Counted from the first letter of the stretch, positions 8,500 to 18,282 are shown. The stretch: 31,806 nt of DNA from Penium margaritaceum (GCA_023375785.1 SZWC01003606.1:20893-52698); one strand, 5' to 3'. The notes: generated from the letters alone by a model not told the origin. Numbers and translations are program-made.

Positions 8500-9185
8500 C
8501 TGAAGAACAGTGTTGGTACCTCTGACATAGAAGTTGACCTCTACCTGCCAAGAGTTGTGCTCCGCCGGGTACCCCTTCCATTGCACCAGAAATTTGCGTC
8601 GACCTCCCCTCTTGCGGTCTGCCAAAAGCTTCTACACCTCAAACTCCTCACTTCCTTCAACCTGGATAGTAGGAGGTAGAGCTATCACGTGACCCTGGAA
8701 GAAGGTGTTGGGATCCCGATAGGCACGAAGAAAGGAGATGTGGAACATTGGATGGATGGTGTAGTAAGCTGGAAGCTCCAATGTGTACGACACGACCGAT
8801 TGCTTTTCCACAATGCGAAACGGACCCACCCATCACAGATTAAGCTTCGGGCTCCTTACTCCCATGAGCGATGGGTTAACAAAACATAGCATCACCTAAT
8901 CACCCACTTAGAACTTCTCCGCCGAGCAGTGCTTATCAACCTGCTACTTCTGCCGCTTCTATGACTTCAATAGTCATTCCGCACCACACCCCAAGTGGTG
9001 GCTAACCCATTAGCAGTTTGTTGCACAGCCGGAAGAGATGTTGACGTAGCAAGGGCGGCTGGGCTGAGTGGATGGTAGCCATAAACCACCTCAAACGGTG
9101 ATTGGAATCGCTTGCGTCCATTGCCATGAATCGGGATGCAACAGGACCAAAGCATCACACATTGCAGCCTTGAGCTCCTTGTAAC
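8500..9185 (-). pseudogene. Nested element integrase C-terminus and chromodomain
   Basis: From 9158 down, the frame carries the integrase landmark SPFEVVYGYHP (about 9090), a decayed linker with several stops (8990-8840), then VGPFRIVEKQ and HPMFHISFL (8835-8735). A chromodomain follows with LLADRKRGGRRKFLVQWKGY and HNSW (about 8640-8550). A stop codon replaces a Glu at the chromodomain start (EEFEV-stop-KLLADRK). Just above the integrase, 9185-9130 reads ELKAAMCDALVLLHPD, which resembles the start of RNase H. An internal deletion may therefore have joined RNase H to integrase, though that match is short. The frame runs on into the polypurine tract, as is usual for the 3' end of chromovirus pol. 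Confidence 0.8.
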
Positions 9186-9194
9186 TCCCCTCTC

Positions 9195-9750
9195 CTTCTC
9201 GCCCTATTCCTAGTGGTTCTCTACTTGCACCTCATGCCTAGTGTGAGTAATGCTCGGCTGTTGATTGTCAAGATTGACGGTTTGTCCTCTCTCTCGGCAA
9301 GCCGTTGCGTGCGTCGCACATCACCGCGTATGCTTCCCAGTAGTGAGTGCAGTTGTGTTTTTGTGCATGCCACTAGAAGTGCCACTGTTGTGGTTGACCG
9401 CGTTTGGTGTTGGAGGGTCACCGTTGAGGCAATCCCTCGGTGGGTAGCGTAACCAGTACGCTACTCGCCAAGAGGAGGAAAAACCACCCTCGTGTGGCGT
9501 GTTCAGAATGCCATGCAAAGGTACGAGCAAAACACTCTCTTGGCATGTGGAGCTCGCTCTCGCTTGCTCGCTCCCCGTGTCCTTGCGTCCTCGCATCCTT
9601 GCATCCTTGCAACCGCGAGCCGTCGGGGTTGAGCCGGACCTCCAACGGAAATCCGCACGGAATATCCGGAAAATGGAAAAATGCCCGAGTGCCCCCAAAA
9701 CCCAGGCGAGATCCCGTGGAGGCTAGAGAAATAGGGGGCACCTCATTGCA
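9195..9750 (-). repeat. Nested element, truncated 5' LTR
   Basis: This is a direct repeat of 7907-8445. It ends in ...GGGGGCACCTCATTGCA at the duplicated target. The inner roughly 250 bp of the LTR and the primer-binding site are missing; the break lies at about 9190-9212, right beside the RNase H/integrase remnant. Confidence 0.8.
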
Positions 9751-9755
9751 CTGTT

Positions 9756-10420
9756 GATGATGTGACCCAAAAACTTGTTTGAATAGTGACTGAAGTTACA
9801 CTTCGAGAGTTTTCCGGAAGATTCCTCTTTTGAAACGTTGAAAATGTTTTGGAGATGTTCATTGTGCTCCTCCGTGGTGCGGTCATACACGAGAAAGTCC
9901 TTGAGGCATATCACAGTAAAATAAAAAAGGTACGAGTGGAAAATGTTGTTCATTGTTGCCATGAATGTTGCCAAGGTGCAAAATGCCTATACTGTGTTGG
10001 GGATGCTGTCTTCTTGATGTCAACGTCTGTCATGCAAATCTGGTGATAGCTGATGCATAGGTCAATTCTAGTGAGAATTCAAGCTCCTCAGAGTTGGTGA
10101 AAACTTCCATTGGCACGGGGGAGATGGTTCCTGATGCTTACGTCGTTCAACACCCAGTAGTCCACAGACATCCACATCTATTCACATTTCTCTTTTGCGA
10201 ACAGTATTGAAGTGGCATATGGTGACTTGGATGGACAGATTAACCCTTGACCAAGCATCTCGTCGAGTTGCTTTGTCAGCTCGCTCAGTTCATGGACGCT
10301 CACACGATAGGCTCCTTAAACTATTGGTTTGCTGCCCATTTTAAGTTGGATGCAATGGTCAATGTTGTGCTAAGGTAGCAAGGTTTTTGGGAGTTTATTA
10401 GGGAAGACACCCGCAAACAC
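9756..10420 (-). pseudogene. Element 1 reverse transcriptase, N-terminal and palm part
   Basis: Read from 10420 down. The RT entry motif LTKQLDEMLGQGLI is at about 10285-10240, then SPYATSILFAKEK, VDYWVLND and TRIDLCISYHQI near 10050, which holds the first catalytic Asp. The MNNIFH...LFYF region leads to the active-site box at about 9900. There the expected Tyr-Leu-Asp-Asp reads Cys-Leu-Lys-Asp (ICLKDFLVYDRT), so polymerase activity would be lost. LSKCNF and FLGHIIN follow, and the frame stops at the nested insertion at 9755. Frameshifts occur near 10000 and 10100, with in-frame stops near 10160-10340. Confidence 0.85.
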
Positions 10421-10429
10421 TCGGATGAG

Positions 10430-10885
10430 AGGTGTGAATTTCTTCAAAACCATCACAACCTTTGTTGATGCCGATAAGGCTGATGAGTCTAATGAGGCCA
10501 ACGAGTCAACTACTGCGAATTATTCTTCCTCCATTGGCTTGAGGTGCACAAGCCACGCACGAGCCCCTAGTCGTATGTAGTGCTTGGCCACGTTGAGCAG
10601 TATCGTCTACAGAGGTTGTCACTTCTCGGTCGTTGCTGTTTCCTCTAATACTTCTACCTCTGCTGCTTCCGTTTCCGCCTTACGCCCCATGTGCAAAACT
10701 TGTTGCTTGGCAGTGTTGACTTCCATGTAGACGTCGTCACTGTTCCAATCAATCTGCTAGTTATGCTGGAACAAGAAATCATGTTTGAGGATGATTTTGT
10801 GGTTACTCATTGGACACGACCTCCTGATCGTTACATTCCACAAGTCTCCTACTTGCTGTAGCAGTAGTTCTTGGACTCCTCGTGT
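10430..10885 (-). pseudogene. Element 1 protease C-terminal region and linker
   Basis: The frame from about 10880 carries GDLWNVTIRRSCP, then SNHKIILKHDFLFQHN and QIDW, matching the corresponding segment of element 2 (ILGQDFLYRHNPQVDW). This is the C-terminal part of the retropepsin-like domain and the spacer before RT in Ty3/Gypsy elements. The N-terminal half with the catalytic Asp-Thr/Ser-Gly loop is absent: the sequence passes straight from capsid (gag) to this region near 10885. The Glu/Ala/Val-rich linker continues down to about 10450. Confidence 0.65.
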
Positions 10886-11778
10886 GGTAAGTCATTTCGG
10901 ATGCCAAAAATGGCGATCGCTTGCCGGATATCCTGTTTGAGACCATTGCTGTACTGAAAGTAGAGTTCCTCGGGGGCAATGTATGCACCGGAGATGATCT
11001 CGTGGAATCTCCACATGTACTTTGTCACTCTGGATTGCTGACAGAGGCGCCAGAGTTTGGATCGAGCGCCAAAATTCTCGTTCAGCTGTCCAAAGCGTGT
11101 GAGCATCCTTCGCAAGAATTCACTCGAGTCGGTTGGTGGTGTCAGCGCGTCTTGCCATTTTCGGTTGATCTGCTCTAAGGGTAGAACGCTTGCAGTTGAT
11201 GATGTGAGACAGGCGCCGTTGGCCGTCGATGAGGCATCGGCGGTCTCCTACTGCTGTTGGATGGCCTTTAGGTCAGACCACTTACTCGATGTTGTGCGAA
11301 GCTAAAGCGAAGCTGCATGGTCAATTCTCTTCTGATTGTCGTTGACCCCAGTAGCAGTTAAGTATAGCTCCACGCTCGTCAGCCACATCCGAACCATTGG
11401 TCCTCTTGAATTTATACGTTCAATGGGGGCCGGACGAATCTTGGGTTCGTTCAAGAGTTGGGTGTTTTCATAAGAAAGCAACGCCTTTTGTGCACTTGCG
11501 TTGCAAAGAGCCTCCATTGCGATGTTGGTTTGTTGGAGCAGATGGGTGTTGATTCCCTCCAGCGCAGAGATTTGGTTCACCAACTCCTTGTTCATTTGCG
11601 CATGTTGTCCGGTGTCACCTATCTCTCCTGTTGTAAACATTGAGGCCATCAGTATGGGAGACTGGTTTACTGCCATTAGGTCCATGGTCGGATTGGCCAT
11701 TGGAGCCATCGCGTATGAACCAGCTGCTGCATAGCCTGCCACACCAGTATTTGATGCCGCTTCAGGGTTTACGTGCAT
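10849..11778 (-). pseudogene. Element 1 Gag
   Basis: The ATG at 11778 opens a 158-codon frame with an Ala/Met-rich N-terminus, a helical segment (LEGINTHLLQQ, also present in elements 2 and 3) and the capsid entry motif VRMWLTSVELY. A stop at 11302 and frameshifts to about 11120 separate it from the capsid core at 11115-10849 (LTRFGQLNENF, KYMWRFHEII, YFQYSNGLKQDI), typical of the retrotransposon Gag domain. No CCHC zinc knuckle follows; a deletion has removed it together with the start of protease. Gag would form the virus-like particle. Confidence 0.8.
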
Positions 11779-11940
11779 GGTCCCCTTTTGCTCCTCTAGT
11801 GCTGGTCATCAGTGCGCTTTCTCGTTTCACGTCGTGGTTGCAAATTCTGTGAAGTCTTGACGTGCGAGATGTGCCGTCGACTTGTATGAGGCAGTCCTTC
11901 GGATGAGTACAGTAGTCAGCTGCCCCTCCAGCAATGCTCC

Positions 11941-11953
11941 GCTCAAATACCAA
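11941..11953 (-). promoter_or_regulatory. Primer-binding site, element 1
   Basis: The minus strand reads TTGGTATTTGAGC directly after the 5' LTR, close to the plant initiator-Met tRNA complement TGGTATCAGAGC, with substitutions. It primes minus-strand DNA synthesis in intact elements. Confidence 0.75.
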
Positions 11954-11954
11954 G

Positions 11955-12508
11955 TGTTACGCAAAATGGAGCGTGGATGGTGAACATGTTTGAGTTGCGA
12001 GGAAAAGCATGGTTTGCGAATGTTCAACAGTTGAGCAATTTGTAATTAGCAGTAAGTGTACTTAGATGACAAGTGCCAAAATGACTAAGCACATATATTC
12101 AAGTGTTGAGTTTACAAATAAGATGTAGTGGGGGTCGTTGGGCCAATCGTCAAGCGAAGCATGTGCAATCGCGTCGTGAGTATTCATATTTAGAAGCTCC
12201 ATTGAGGAATTGGTGATCCTCAAAGATTGACAGTGAAGATGCGAGATGCATCTTTATGAACTGCGATAATTCCTGATGGGTTTAAACCTCGAACAAAAGA
12301 CCATGACACTTCAGTCGATGTTTCTTGAAAGTTGTCAAAGTTGTCAAAACGTGTGAGAAAGGAATGCTAGAGGGCAAGGGCAGGTGGCCAAGCTTCCCTT
12401 GACTATCAGAGAAAAACTTGGTGTCTCTCCACATGGTAGGCTATTTGTTTAATGACAGAAATTCCCACTCAGAGAGTTCAGGGACTCGTGTACGTCTGGT
12501 ATGTAACA
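11955..12508 (-). repeat. Element 1, 5' LTR (554 bp)
   Basis: In plus-strand orientation it runs from TGTTACGC to ATGTAACA, the TG...CA termini of an LTR. It shares its arrangement with the LTRs at 16607, 18340 and 23158: a GTAAGTGTACTT box, a GTTGCGTCGTGAGT-like box, AAGCTCC(A/T)..GAG, and a terminal CCCACTC..AG...TGTACGT block. The right edge abuts a partial LTR copy without any spacer. Confidence 0.85.
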
Positions 12509-12812
12509 GCAGTGAGTGGTGTCTTCGAGAAGCTCCTGTGAGAAGTCTGGGTTTCCAAGAATATCACAAAGCTTCTTTGTGAATGTCAAGTGCCGTTGAG
12601 AAGTCAACCAAACGATGTGAAAACACCGATGTGGTTCACAACACTTAGATCGACCTTTCTGGAAAGGTGTCAAAGTTGTGAGAAAATTCTGGAATGGAAC
12701 ACCTGAGGTCGGGTCAGTTGGCCAAAATCCCTCGGCCATACGGCATAAAAGTCTTGAACGTGATGGATGGTGGGACAAGAATGCAAGAACATGAATGTCC
12801 ATTTATGAGTTC
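12509..12812 (-). repeat. Partial LTR of the element 1-3 family
   Basis: It aligns with 16830-17120: GTGAGTGGTG, AGAAGCTCC..GAGAAGTC, CAAGAATATC, AAGTCAACCAAA and ATGAATGTCCA blocks occur in the same order. About 225 bp of the LTR start are absent and the end runs into the gap. It probably is the 3' LTR of element 2, split by insertion of element 1. Confidence 0.75.
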
Positions 12813-13387
12813 NNNNNNNNNNNNNNNNNNNNNNNNNNNNNNNNNNNNNNNNNNNNNNNNNNNNNNNNNNNNNNNNNNNNNNNNNNNNNNNNNNNNNNNN
12901 NNNNNNNNNNNNNNNNNNNNNNNNNNNNNNNNNNNNNNNNNNNNNNNNNNNNNNNNNNNNNNNNNNNNNNNNNNNNNNNNNNNNNNNNNNNNNNNNNNNN
13001 NNNNNNNNNNNNNNNNNNNNNNNNNNNNNNNNNNNNNNNNNNNNNNNNNNNNNNNNNNNNNNNNNNNNNNNNNNNNNNNNNNNNNNNNNNNNNNNNNNNN
13101 NNNNNNNNNNNNNNNNNNNNNNNNNNNNNNNNNNNNNNNNNNNNNNNNNNNNNNNNNNNNNNNNNNNNNNNNNNNNNNNNNNNNNNNNNNNNNNNNNNNN
13201 NNNNNNNNNNNNNNNNNNNNNNNNNNNNNNNNNNNNNNNNNNNNNNNNNNNNNNNNNNNNNNNNNNNNNNNNNNNNNNNNNNNNNNNNNNNNNNNNNNNN
13301 NNNNNNNNNNNNNNNNNNNNNNNNNNNNNNNNNNNNNNNNNNNNNNNNNNNNNNNNNNNNNNNNNNNNNNNNNNNNNNNNNNNNNNN
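12813..13387. other. Assembly gap (575 N)
   Basis: Only Ns. Open frames spanning it are artefacts. Confidence 1.
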
Positions 13388-14400
13388 CACAACCATGACC
13401 ATTTCCTTTGCGGGAACTACGAAGTTCAACTCCCGTCCTCGTAGGTTTCTGGACATGTACGCGACTGGTTGTTTTCCACTACCATTGTCTTGGAGGAGAA
13501 CGGCTCCGATGGCTCAATAGAATGCATCAGTGGCCATGATGTAGTCTACTGTTGGATCTGCCAATGGTAAGGCCCGCTCCAAGGTCAGAGAGTTTCTTAA
13601 AGAGTTCAATGCCTCTTGTTGGATGTCCCCCCATTTCCACTTGATGATTTTTCGAGTGAGATCCGACACAAGCGCTGATACCCGGGAATAATCCTTTATG
13701 AATCGATGATTGTTGTTATCAAAACCCAAAAACACCTGGATGTCTTCAACATTTGTGGGCGTCGGTCGATCAGTGATCGCATCCCTTTTTTTGGGTCCAT
13801 GGTGATCCGCCTGCCGTAGATGTGGCGTAAAAACTCTGTCCAATGGCAACCCGAGTCACATGTCGAGAGTTTTCCGAATGATTTCTCTCTTTACATAACT
13901 CTGAGAGATTTATGAGGATTCCATCATGCTCCAATGGTATGGGTGAATATTGTTGTTCATTGTCGCCATAAATGTTGCCGGGATGTCCGTGAATCAAAAT
14001 GGCATGACCGTTAGCTCAAAGTGGCCGTATCTTGTGCACAGTGTCCTTATCAGATGCACGGATCTGATGATAGCCACTGTGTAGGTCAGCGATGCTGAAA
14101 ATTTGAACCTCACAGATTTGGTCAAAAACTTCATCAGCTTGTGAGAGGGGTAGCTGTTTTTTGGTAATGTCATTAAACAATTGGTAGTCCATGCACATCC
14201 GCATCCCTCCAATTTTCTTCTTCACAGAAATTAGTATAGCATAAGGTGAAATGGAGGGTGAGATGAACCCATGTCCAAGCATCTCATCCAGCTGCTTCTT
14301 GAGTTTGGTCAGCTCATGATCACTCATCCAATCGGTCCCCTTCATCGTCGGTCCGCCGCCCAGCTTTAGGTGTATCGGATGGTCAATGTTGCGTTGCGGT
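13388..14400 (-). pseudogene. Element 2 reverse transcriptase and RNase H
   Basis: Starting at 14345: HELTKLKKQLDEMLGHGFI, SPYAILISVKKK, MRMCMDYQLFND, then FSIADLHSGYHQI near 14075 with the first catalytic Asp, and IPATFMATMNNN at about 13965. The sequence then jumps to EHDGILINLSEL, so the segment with the Tyr-X-Asp-Asp active site has been deleted. RT resumes with RITMDPKK and DIQVFLGFDNNNHRFI at 13810-13690. RNase H follows, with TVDYIMATDAFY near 13540 and the MSRNLRGRELNF end near 13440, before the gap. Several frameshifts and a stop near 13515 are present. Confidence 0.85.
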
Positions 14401-15100
14401 GGTAACTCTTGGGGTAGTTTGAGGGGAAAAACCCCTACAAACTCTTTGATGCGCTCTGCAAACTCTCGGTACTACTACGAAACTCTCAAGTATAGAGGTC
14501 GTTGATGTTTCTTTGATAGCTGTTTTCTTCCACTTCCCCTACTTCCACGTGGACTAGCCACGCTTTGGCCTCTCGCTCAAGGTATTGCTTGGCCACGTTC
14601 AAGGGTGTCGGTTGGCGCTGTGTGGCTGCTGCAACTTCCTCTGCTACTTCCACCTCTGCTGTTTCCCGTAACTGACGTTGCATTGTGTGTCACTCAACCA
14701 GAGACCCGTGTCGTTTTCTGTCATTAATGCTGACATGAACTGCTCTACTGCTCCAATCAACCTGCGGATTGTGGCGATACAAGAAGTCTTGCCCGAGGAT
14801 GATTGCATGGTTGCTTATTGGGCAATTCCTCTAGATGGTTACATCGTGCAGATCTCCAAACTTTTCTAGGAGTTGTTGGCAAAGTCGACAGATCTACAGT
14901 CGCCTGTCAACCATTTTTCCTTCAAGCACTCCTGGTCCGTTCTGCAAACTCAGGTTCTGAACCATGTCGTTGCAGAAGAAAATATGAGAAGCTTCTCCGT
15001 CCAGTAGTGCCGGTACCATACGACGACATTTACAATCCCTCGGTTACTCTTGTAGCAACATCGCCAATAGGTTGTCCTCGTACCCCTCGTCGAACTTTGC
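14400..15100 (-). pseudogene. Element 2 protease C-terminal region and RT linker
   Basis: The frame contains GEASHIFFCNDM near 14975 (the strand after the protease active site), GDLHDVTI near 14845 and ILGQDFLYRHNPQVDW near 14780, all in the retropepsin-to-RT interval. The Glu/Val/Ala-rich linker with QPTPLNVAKQYLEREAK lies at 14683-14486. Stops interrupt it at about 14885 and 14835. No clear catalytic Asp-Ser/Thr-Gly was located, so the active-site loop is lost or beyond recognition. Confidence 0.65.
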
Positions 15101-15129
15101 GATCTCACAAACTCTCGTCTATGGCAGTG

Positions 15130-16540
15130 TGAGACGGTCAGATGGGCAATCGGTCGATGCAGATTTTTCTGACCGGACAAGAGCGTCATGGTATACCTCT
15201 GTCCTCTGCCATTTTCCGACTCCTCACTCTCTTTCTGCGACTTCCTCCCCCTTTGGCTTGCTGTTTTTTCCTTTGGCAATCGCACGAGACATTATCTGGC
15301 TTTTCGCAAGTCCAACACAACCATTGATCGTGCTCATAAATGACATCAATTTCTATTGAAATCTCGTCTACATTGGAGACAAGATTTCCATTGACTACGT
15401 CTTCTCTTTGCTGTGATAAGGATGGTGGCCTTGGGGTTGCCGGCTGTTGGATTCTTGCATCTAAACATTGCAGTCGACGCTGTTGATGTGGTCAGCTGTT
15501 GCGATCATTTGCAGAAGGTCGTCTTGGATGCCAACAATAGTGATTGCTTGCTGAATGTCTCATCTGAGGCCGTTGCAGTAGTTTTTTGGGGGTGAGGTTA
15601 CTGTCGGTGATGAATTTGAGGAAACCTCCAGTTTATTGTGCCAAAATGGACTACTGACGCAGACATTGAAACTTGTATCGTGCGTGAGAATTCTCGTGCA
15701 TTTTTCCAAAGCGTGTAAGTGGAGCAGGTGCGAATTCGCTCAATGTTTCCGGTCGCATGAGAGAGTTGTGCCACATTGGATTTATGTGCTTGAGAGGTAG
15801 TACGTCTGTGGTTGACGATGCGAGAGCGGTCGTTAAAGGTGTGGATCCAGGTCTGCCGGTCTCCTGCTGGCGTTTGATGACCTTTAGATCGGACCACCAA
15901 CTCAAAGCCGTGCAACACCAAAGCGAGGCCGTGAGGTCAATTTTATTTTTTTCATCTTGCTTACCTCAGCAACGGTGAAGTATACCTCCAAACTCATAAG
16001 CCACATCCTGACCGTGGGTCCCTTGGAGTTTACAAGTTCGAACGGCTAAGGAACATCGGTGGAATCTGGGGTTAACTCGAGAGTTGCAAGTTTCTTTTCA
16101 TGAGTACTGCTTTGTGCGCACAAGAAACTAGAAGCTCCTCCATTGTCATGCTGAGATGTTGGAGAAGATGGTTGTTGAGGCTCTCGAGTCCCAAACATTT
16201 CGGGTATTGTTATTTATCGATTTGTGCTTGTAGGTAGGTGGCTCCCATCATGCCAGGTGTCGTCCCAATGGGCTGTGGTGTAGGTGAAGGGTTTGCTGAG
16301 TATGAGGGATCCTTTATCGGATTTTCCGTCAAGTTTGTCGGTGCTATCCCATTCATACCAAAAGTTTCTTCTACTGCCTGGTTTACCTTGAGAGTGTTGA
16401 TGTTTCTGTGCTACATATCTACCTTTATCGGAGTACTCGTCGGGGACTGCTACTCCCCACTGGTTGCGCTTGCTGCATTCACCGTTGTCGTTGCAAGGTC
16501 TTCAATCTTCTGAATGGTGGAGATGTGTTGAGGACTGGTA
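15130..16540 (-). pseudogene. Element 2 Gag with zinc-knuckle remnant
   Basis: From about 16530 down: a low-complexity N-terminus, the helical LESLNNHLLQHL segment (about 16190-16150, matching elements 1 and 3), and VRMWLMSLEVYFT near 16005. Capsid pieces then follow in two frames at 15921-15598. Near 15330-15285 the sequence CWTCEKPDNVSCDC has CCHC zinc-knuckle spacing (C-x2-C-x4-[H]-x4-C), but Asn replaces the metal-binding His. The knuckle is absent from element 1, so element 2 preserves more of the gag end. Confidence 0.7.
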
Positions 16541-16592
16541 CGAGGTTGTCGCCATGTAGTTAATATGTCAGTTGCCCCTCCAGCACCGTTGA

Positions 16593-16604
16593 GCTCTGGT
16601 ACCA
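16593..16604 (-). promoter_or_regulatory. Primer-binding site, element 2
   Basis: The minus strand reads TGGTACCAGAGC two bases inside the 5' LTR end, one mismatch from the initiator-Met tRNA complement TGGTATCAGAGC. Confidence 0.85.
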
Positions 16605-16606
16605 AG

Positions 16607-17156
16607 TGTTACGTTGAGTGGAGTGTAGGTGGTTCACAAGGATGAGGTGCAAGACAAAAGACGATTCGGGATTTTGGGACAAATGGATAGTTTTCATTAA
16701 GCAATAGGTGGACTTTGATGACAATTTTTGAGTGCAACGAGCACATGTATGCAATGCTGAGAATGAGAATGAGGCATAAGTTGGGTCATCGGTGTTTGAG
16801 TCGAGTGACGTGTGCGAGGTCACACCGTGAGTGGTGGAATCAAGAAGCTCCACCGAGAAGTCAGGGGACTTCAAGAATATCGCACCGCTTCTTAAAAAAA
16901 AGTCGAGCTTTGTCAAGAAGTAAACCAAATGATATCAAAACATCAATATGATTTGCTACACTTCTAGCGGACTTTTTGGACAGGTGTAAAAGTTGTCAAA
17001 AACTTCTGGAACAGAATATCGGAGGTGGAGGCAGTTGGTCGGAATGCTCTGCCAAACAGCATAGAAATCCTGAAGTTGTCGCACGATGGGCCATGAATGC
17101 AAGAACAAAAATGCCCACTCGCAAGTTTTAGAGACTATTGTACGTGAGGGACGGCA
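16607..17156 (-). repeat. Element 2, 5' LTR (550 bp)
   Basis: It starts TGTTACGT next to the primer-binding site and ends near GGGACGGCA, in register with the other family LTRs. Shared blocks include GTGCAAGACAAAAGA, TTTGGGACAAATGGATA (also in the next copy), AAGAAGCTCCACCGAGAAGTC and GGGCCATGAATG. Confidence 0.85.
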
Positions 17157-17676
17157 CCCGAGGTACAAGACAAAAGAGGATTTGAGGGGTTTGGGACAAA
17201 TGGATAACTTGTGTTAATCAGTAAGTGTACTTTGATGACAAGTGTCCAGTGAGTCAAGCACATATATACAATTTTCAAAATGAGAATAGGGAACATGTTG
17301 GGCCCTTGGTGTTCTAGTCAAGCGACGCATCTGAAGTTGCGTCGTGAGTGGCTGTTTTGAGAAGCTCTGCCGAGTAGTCGGGGGGCTTCGAGAATATTGA
17401 CGCTCATCTTTGCAAAAGTCTAGCGATGTTAGAAAGTTGACCGGACAATATTGAAAAATTGATATAGTTCAGGCCAGTTCTTTCGACTCATCCGGAATGT
17501 GGTTGAAGTTGTAAAACAATTCTGGAACGGAGCATAGGAGGTCAGGGCGGTTGGCCAAAATGCCCTCCGCCGAACGATGTAAAAATCCTGGAGTCAATGC
17601 GCGATGGGCCATAAATATGATGGCATAAATGCCTACTTGTGGATTTTAGGGACTGCTGTACATGAAGGATGTTACA
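17157..17676 (-). repeat. Family LTR copy B, missing its first ~40 bp
   Basis: It follows the end of the element 2 LTR without spacer, beginning within the LTR at GGTACAAGACAAAAGAGG and continuing to a proper terminus GGATGTTACA at 17676. It is collinear with 16650-17156. No internal region accompanies it. Confidence 0.8.
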
Positions 17677-18088
17677 CCGCATACATACACAATAACAAGA
17701 AAGAGAAAGAGGCATACCTTGTGTCTTGGATGTTTGGGTCAAACAATGCATTCAACACTGCATTGTGAGTGGTCGCTTCAAGAAACTCTGGTGAGAAATC
17801 GAAGGTTTGAGATTATCAAGATGCAAATTTGTAAAATTGCACGACCCTCATGAAGTTAACCAAATGGAATCAAAACGTTGACATGTTTTGAGACACTTCT
17901 CTTTACTATGTGGGAAAGTGGTCGAATCTGTCAGAACCTTTGGGAATGGAATGTTGGAGGTCGAAGCATGTCGCTAAAGTTTCCTTGGCTGATCTTTGTA
18001 AAAATCATGGGGTTGAATCGCTGTGGACCATGAATGTAATGACAAAAACTCCCACTCGCGTAACTTATGGACCCCCATTCATCTTCAA
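17677..18088 (-). repeat. Family LTR copy C, missing its first ~140 bp
   Basis: It begins in the ATACATACACAATAACAAG segment equivalent to the middle of the LTR at 23158 and continues collinearly (TTGTGAGTGGTCGCTTCAAG, GAACCTTTGGGAATGGAATG, ACTCCCACTCGCG) to about 18088. The end is diverged. Confidence 0.75.
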
Positions 18089-18282
18089 CGTAAGACTTTC
18101 AGCAAGCAAAACACATGTGATTCACAGGTGGATTATGCAGAGAATTGTAGCTTGCGGCCGGTGCCACGTGGCCCGAGTGGGGGTCCCTGACCTGTGGGCG
18201 GTTGGACGAGATGTCTTGAGGGTCGGAGTCCCTCAAGCACTGTGGTTTTGGCCTAGTCGGCCAAAGATTTTGTCCAATCCGG
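18089..18282. other. Unassigned spacer between LTR copies
   Basis: About 190 bp with no similarity to the family LTRs that I can see. It holds a small palindromic stretch (TTGGCCTAGTCGGCCAA, about 18248-18264). Confidence 0.4.

Larger units (their letters stand above)
7654..9750 (-). mobile_element. Nested chromovirus, internally deleted
   Basis: A second, distinct Ty3/Gypsy chromovirus lies inside the RT of element 1, same orientation. It starts TG (7654), ends CA (9750), and carries a full 3' LTR (7654-8445), a polypurine tract, an integrase C-terminus with chromodomain, and a truncated 5' LTR (about 9195-9750). The primer site, gag, protease, most of RT/RNase H and the integrase core are gone. 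Its LTR sequence is unrelated to that of element 1. The two LTR copies are still easily aligned, so it is younger than its host. Confidence 0.85.
7649..9755. repeat. 5-bp target-site duplication of the nested element
   Basis: CCGTT at 7649-7653 and CTGTT at 9751-9755 flank the nested LTR element, differing at one base. Removing the insert rejoins the host RT reading (GHIIN on the right to GGRITMDPKK on the left) at exactly this point, which confirms the boundaries. Confidence 0.8.
5160..12508 (-). mobile_element. Element 1: degenerate Ty3/Gypsy chromovirus
   Basis: The element reads on the minus strand: full 5' LTR (11955-12508), primer-binding site, gag (about 11780-10850), protease C-terminal part, reverse transcriptase, RNase H, integrase, chromodomain and a truncated 3' LTR (5160-5564). 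It is interrupted at 7654-9750 by a second chromovirus. The 3' LTR lacks its first 146 bp or so in plus-strand order, where it abuts unrelated DNA, so the left end was lost with the original flank. Numerous frameshifts and stops show it is long dead. Confidence 0.85.
12509..17156 (-). mobile_element. Element 2: degenerate chromovirus, interrupted by gap
   Basis: A partial LTR (12509-12812), an assembly gap, then RNase H, RT, protease/linker, Gag, primer site and a full 5' LTR (16607-17156), all on the minus strand. Integrase and chromodomain would fall in the gap or are deleted; the 575-N size is smaller than a complete integrase gene plus LTR end, so the gap length may be nominal. It belongs to the same family as elements 1 and 3. 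Confidence 0.75.

Noticed and set aside
8094..8679. Plus-strand ORFs of 143 and 159 codons
   Set aside because: They lie antisense to the nested element's LTR, polypurine tract and chromodomain.
12670..13520. Long open frames (217-241 codons) across the N run
   Set aside because: They consist almost wholly of unknown codons through the assembly gap; the real sequence there is LTR and RNase H remnants.
16607..18088. Tandem LTR array produced by unequal recombination
   Set aside because: Recombination between LTRs should leave complete LTR units. The right-hand copies begin at differing internal offsets, which fits nested insertion better, though it is not excluded.
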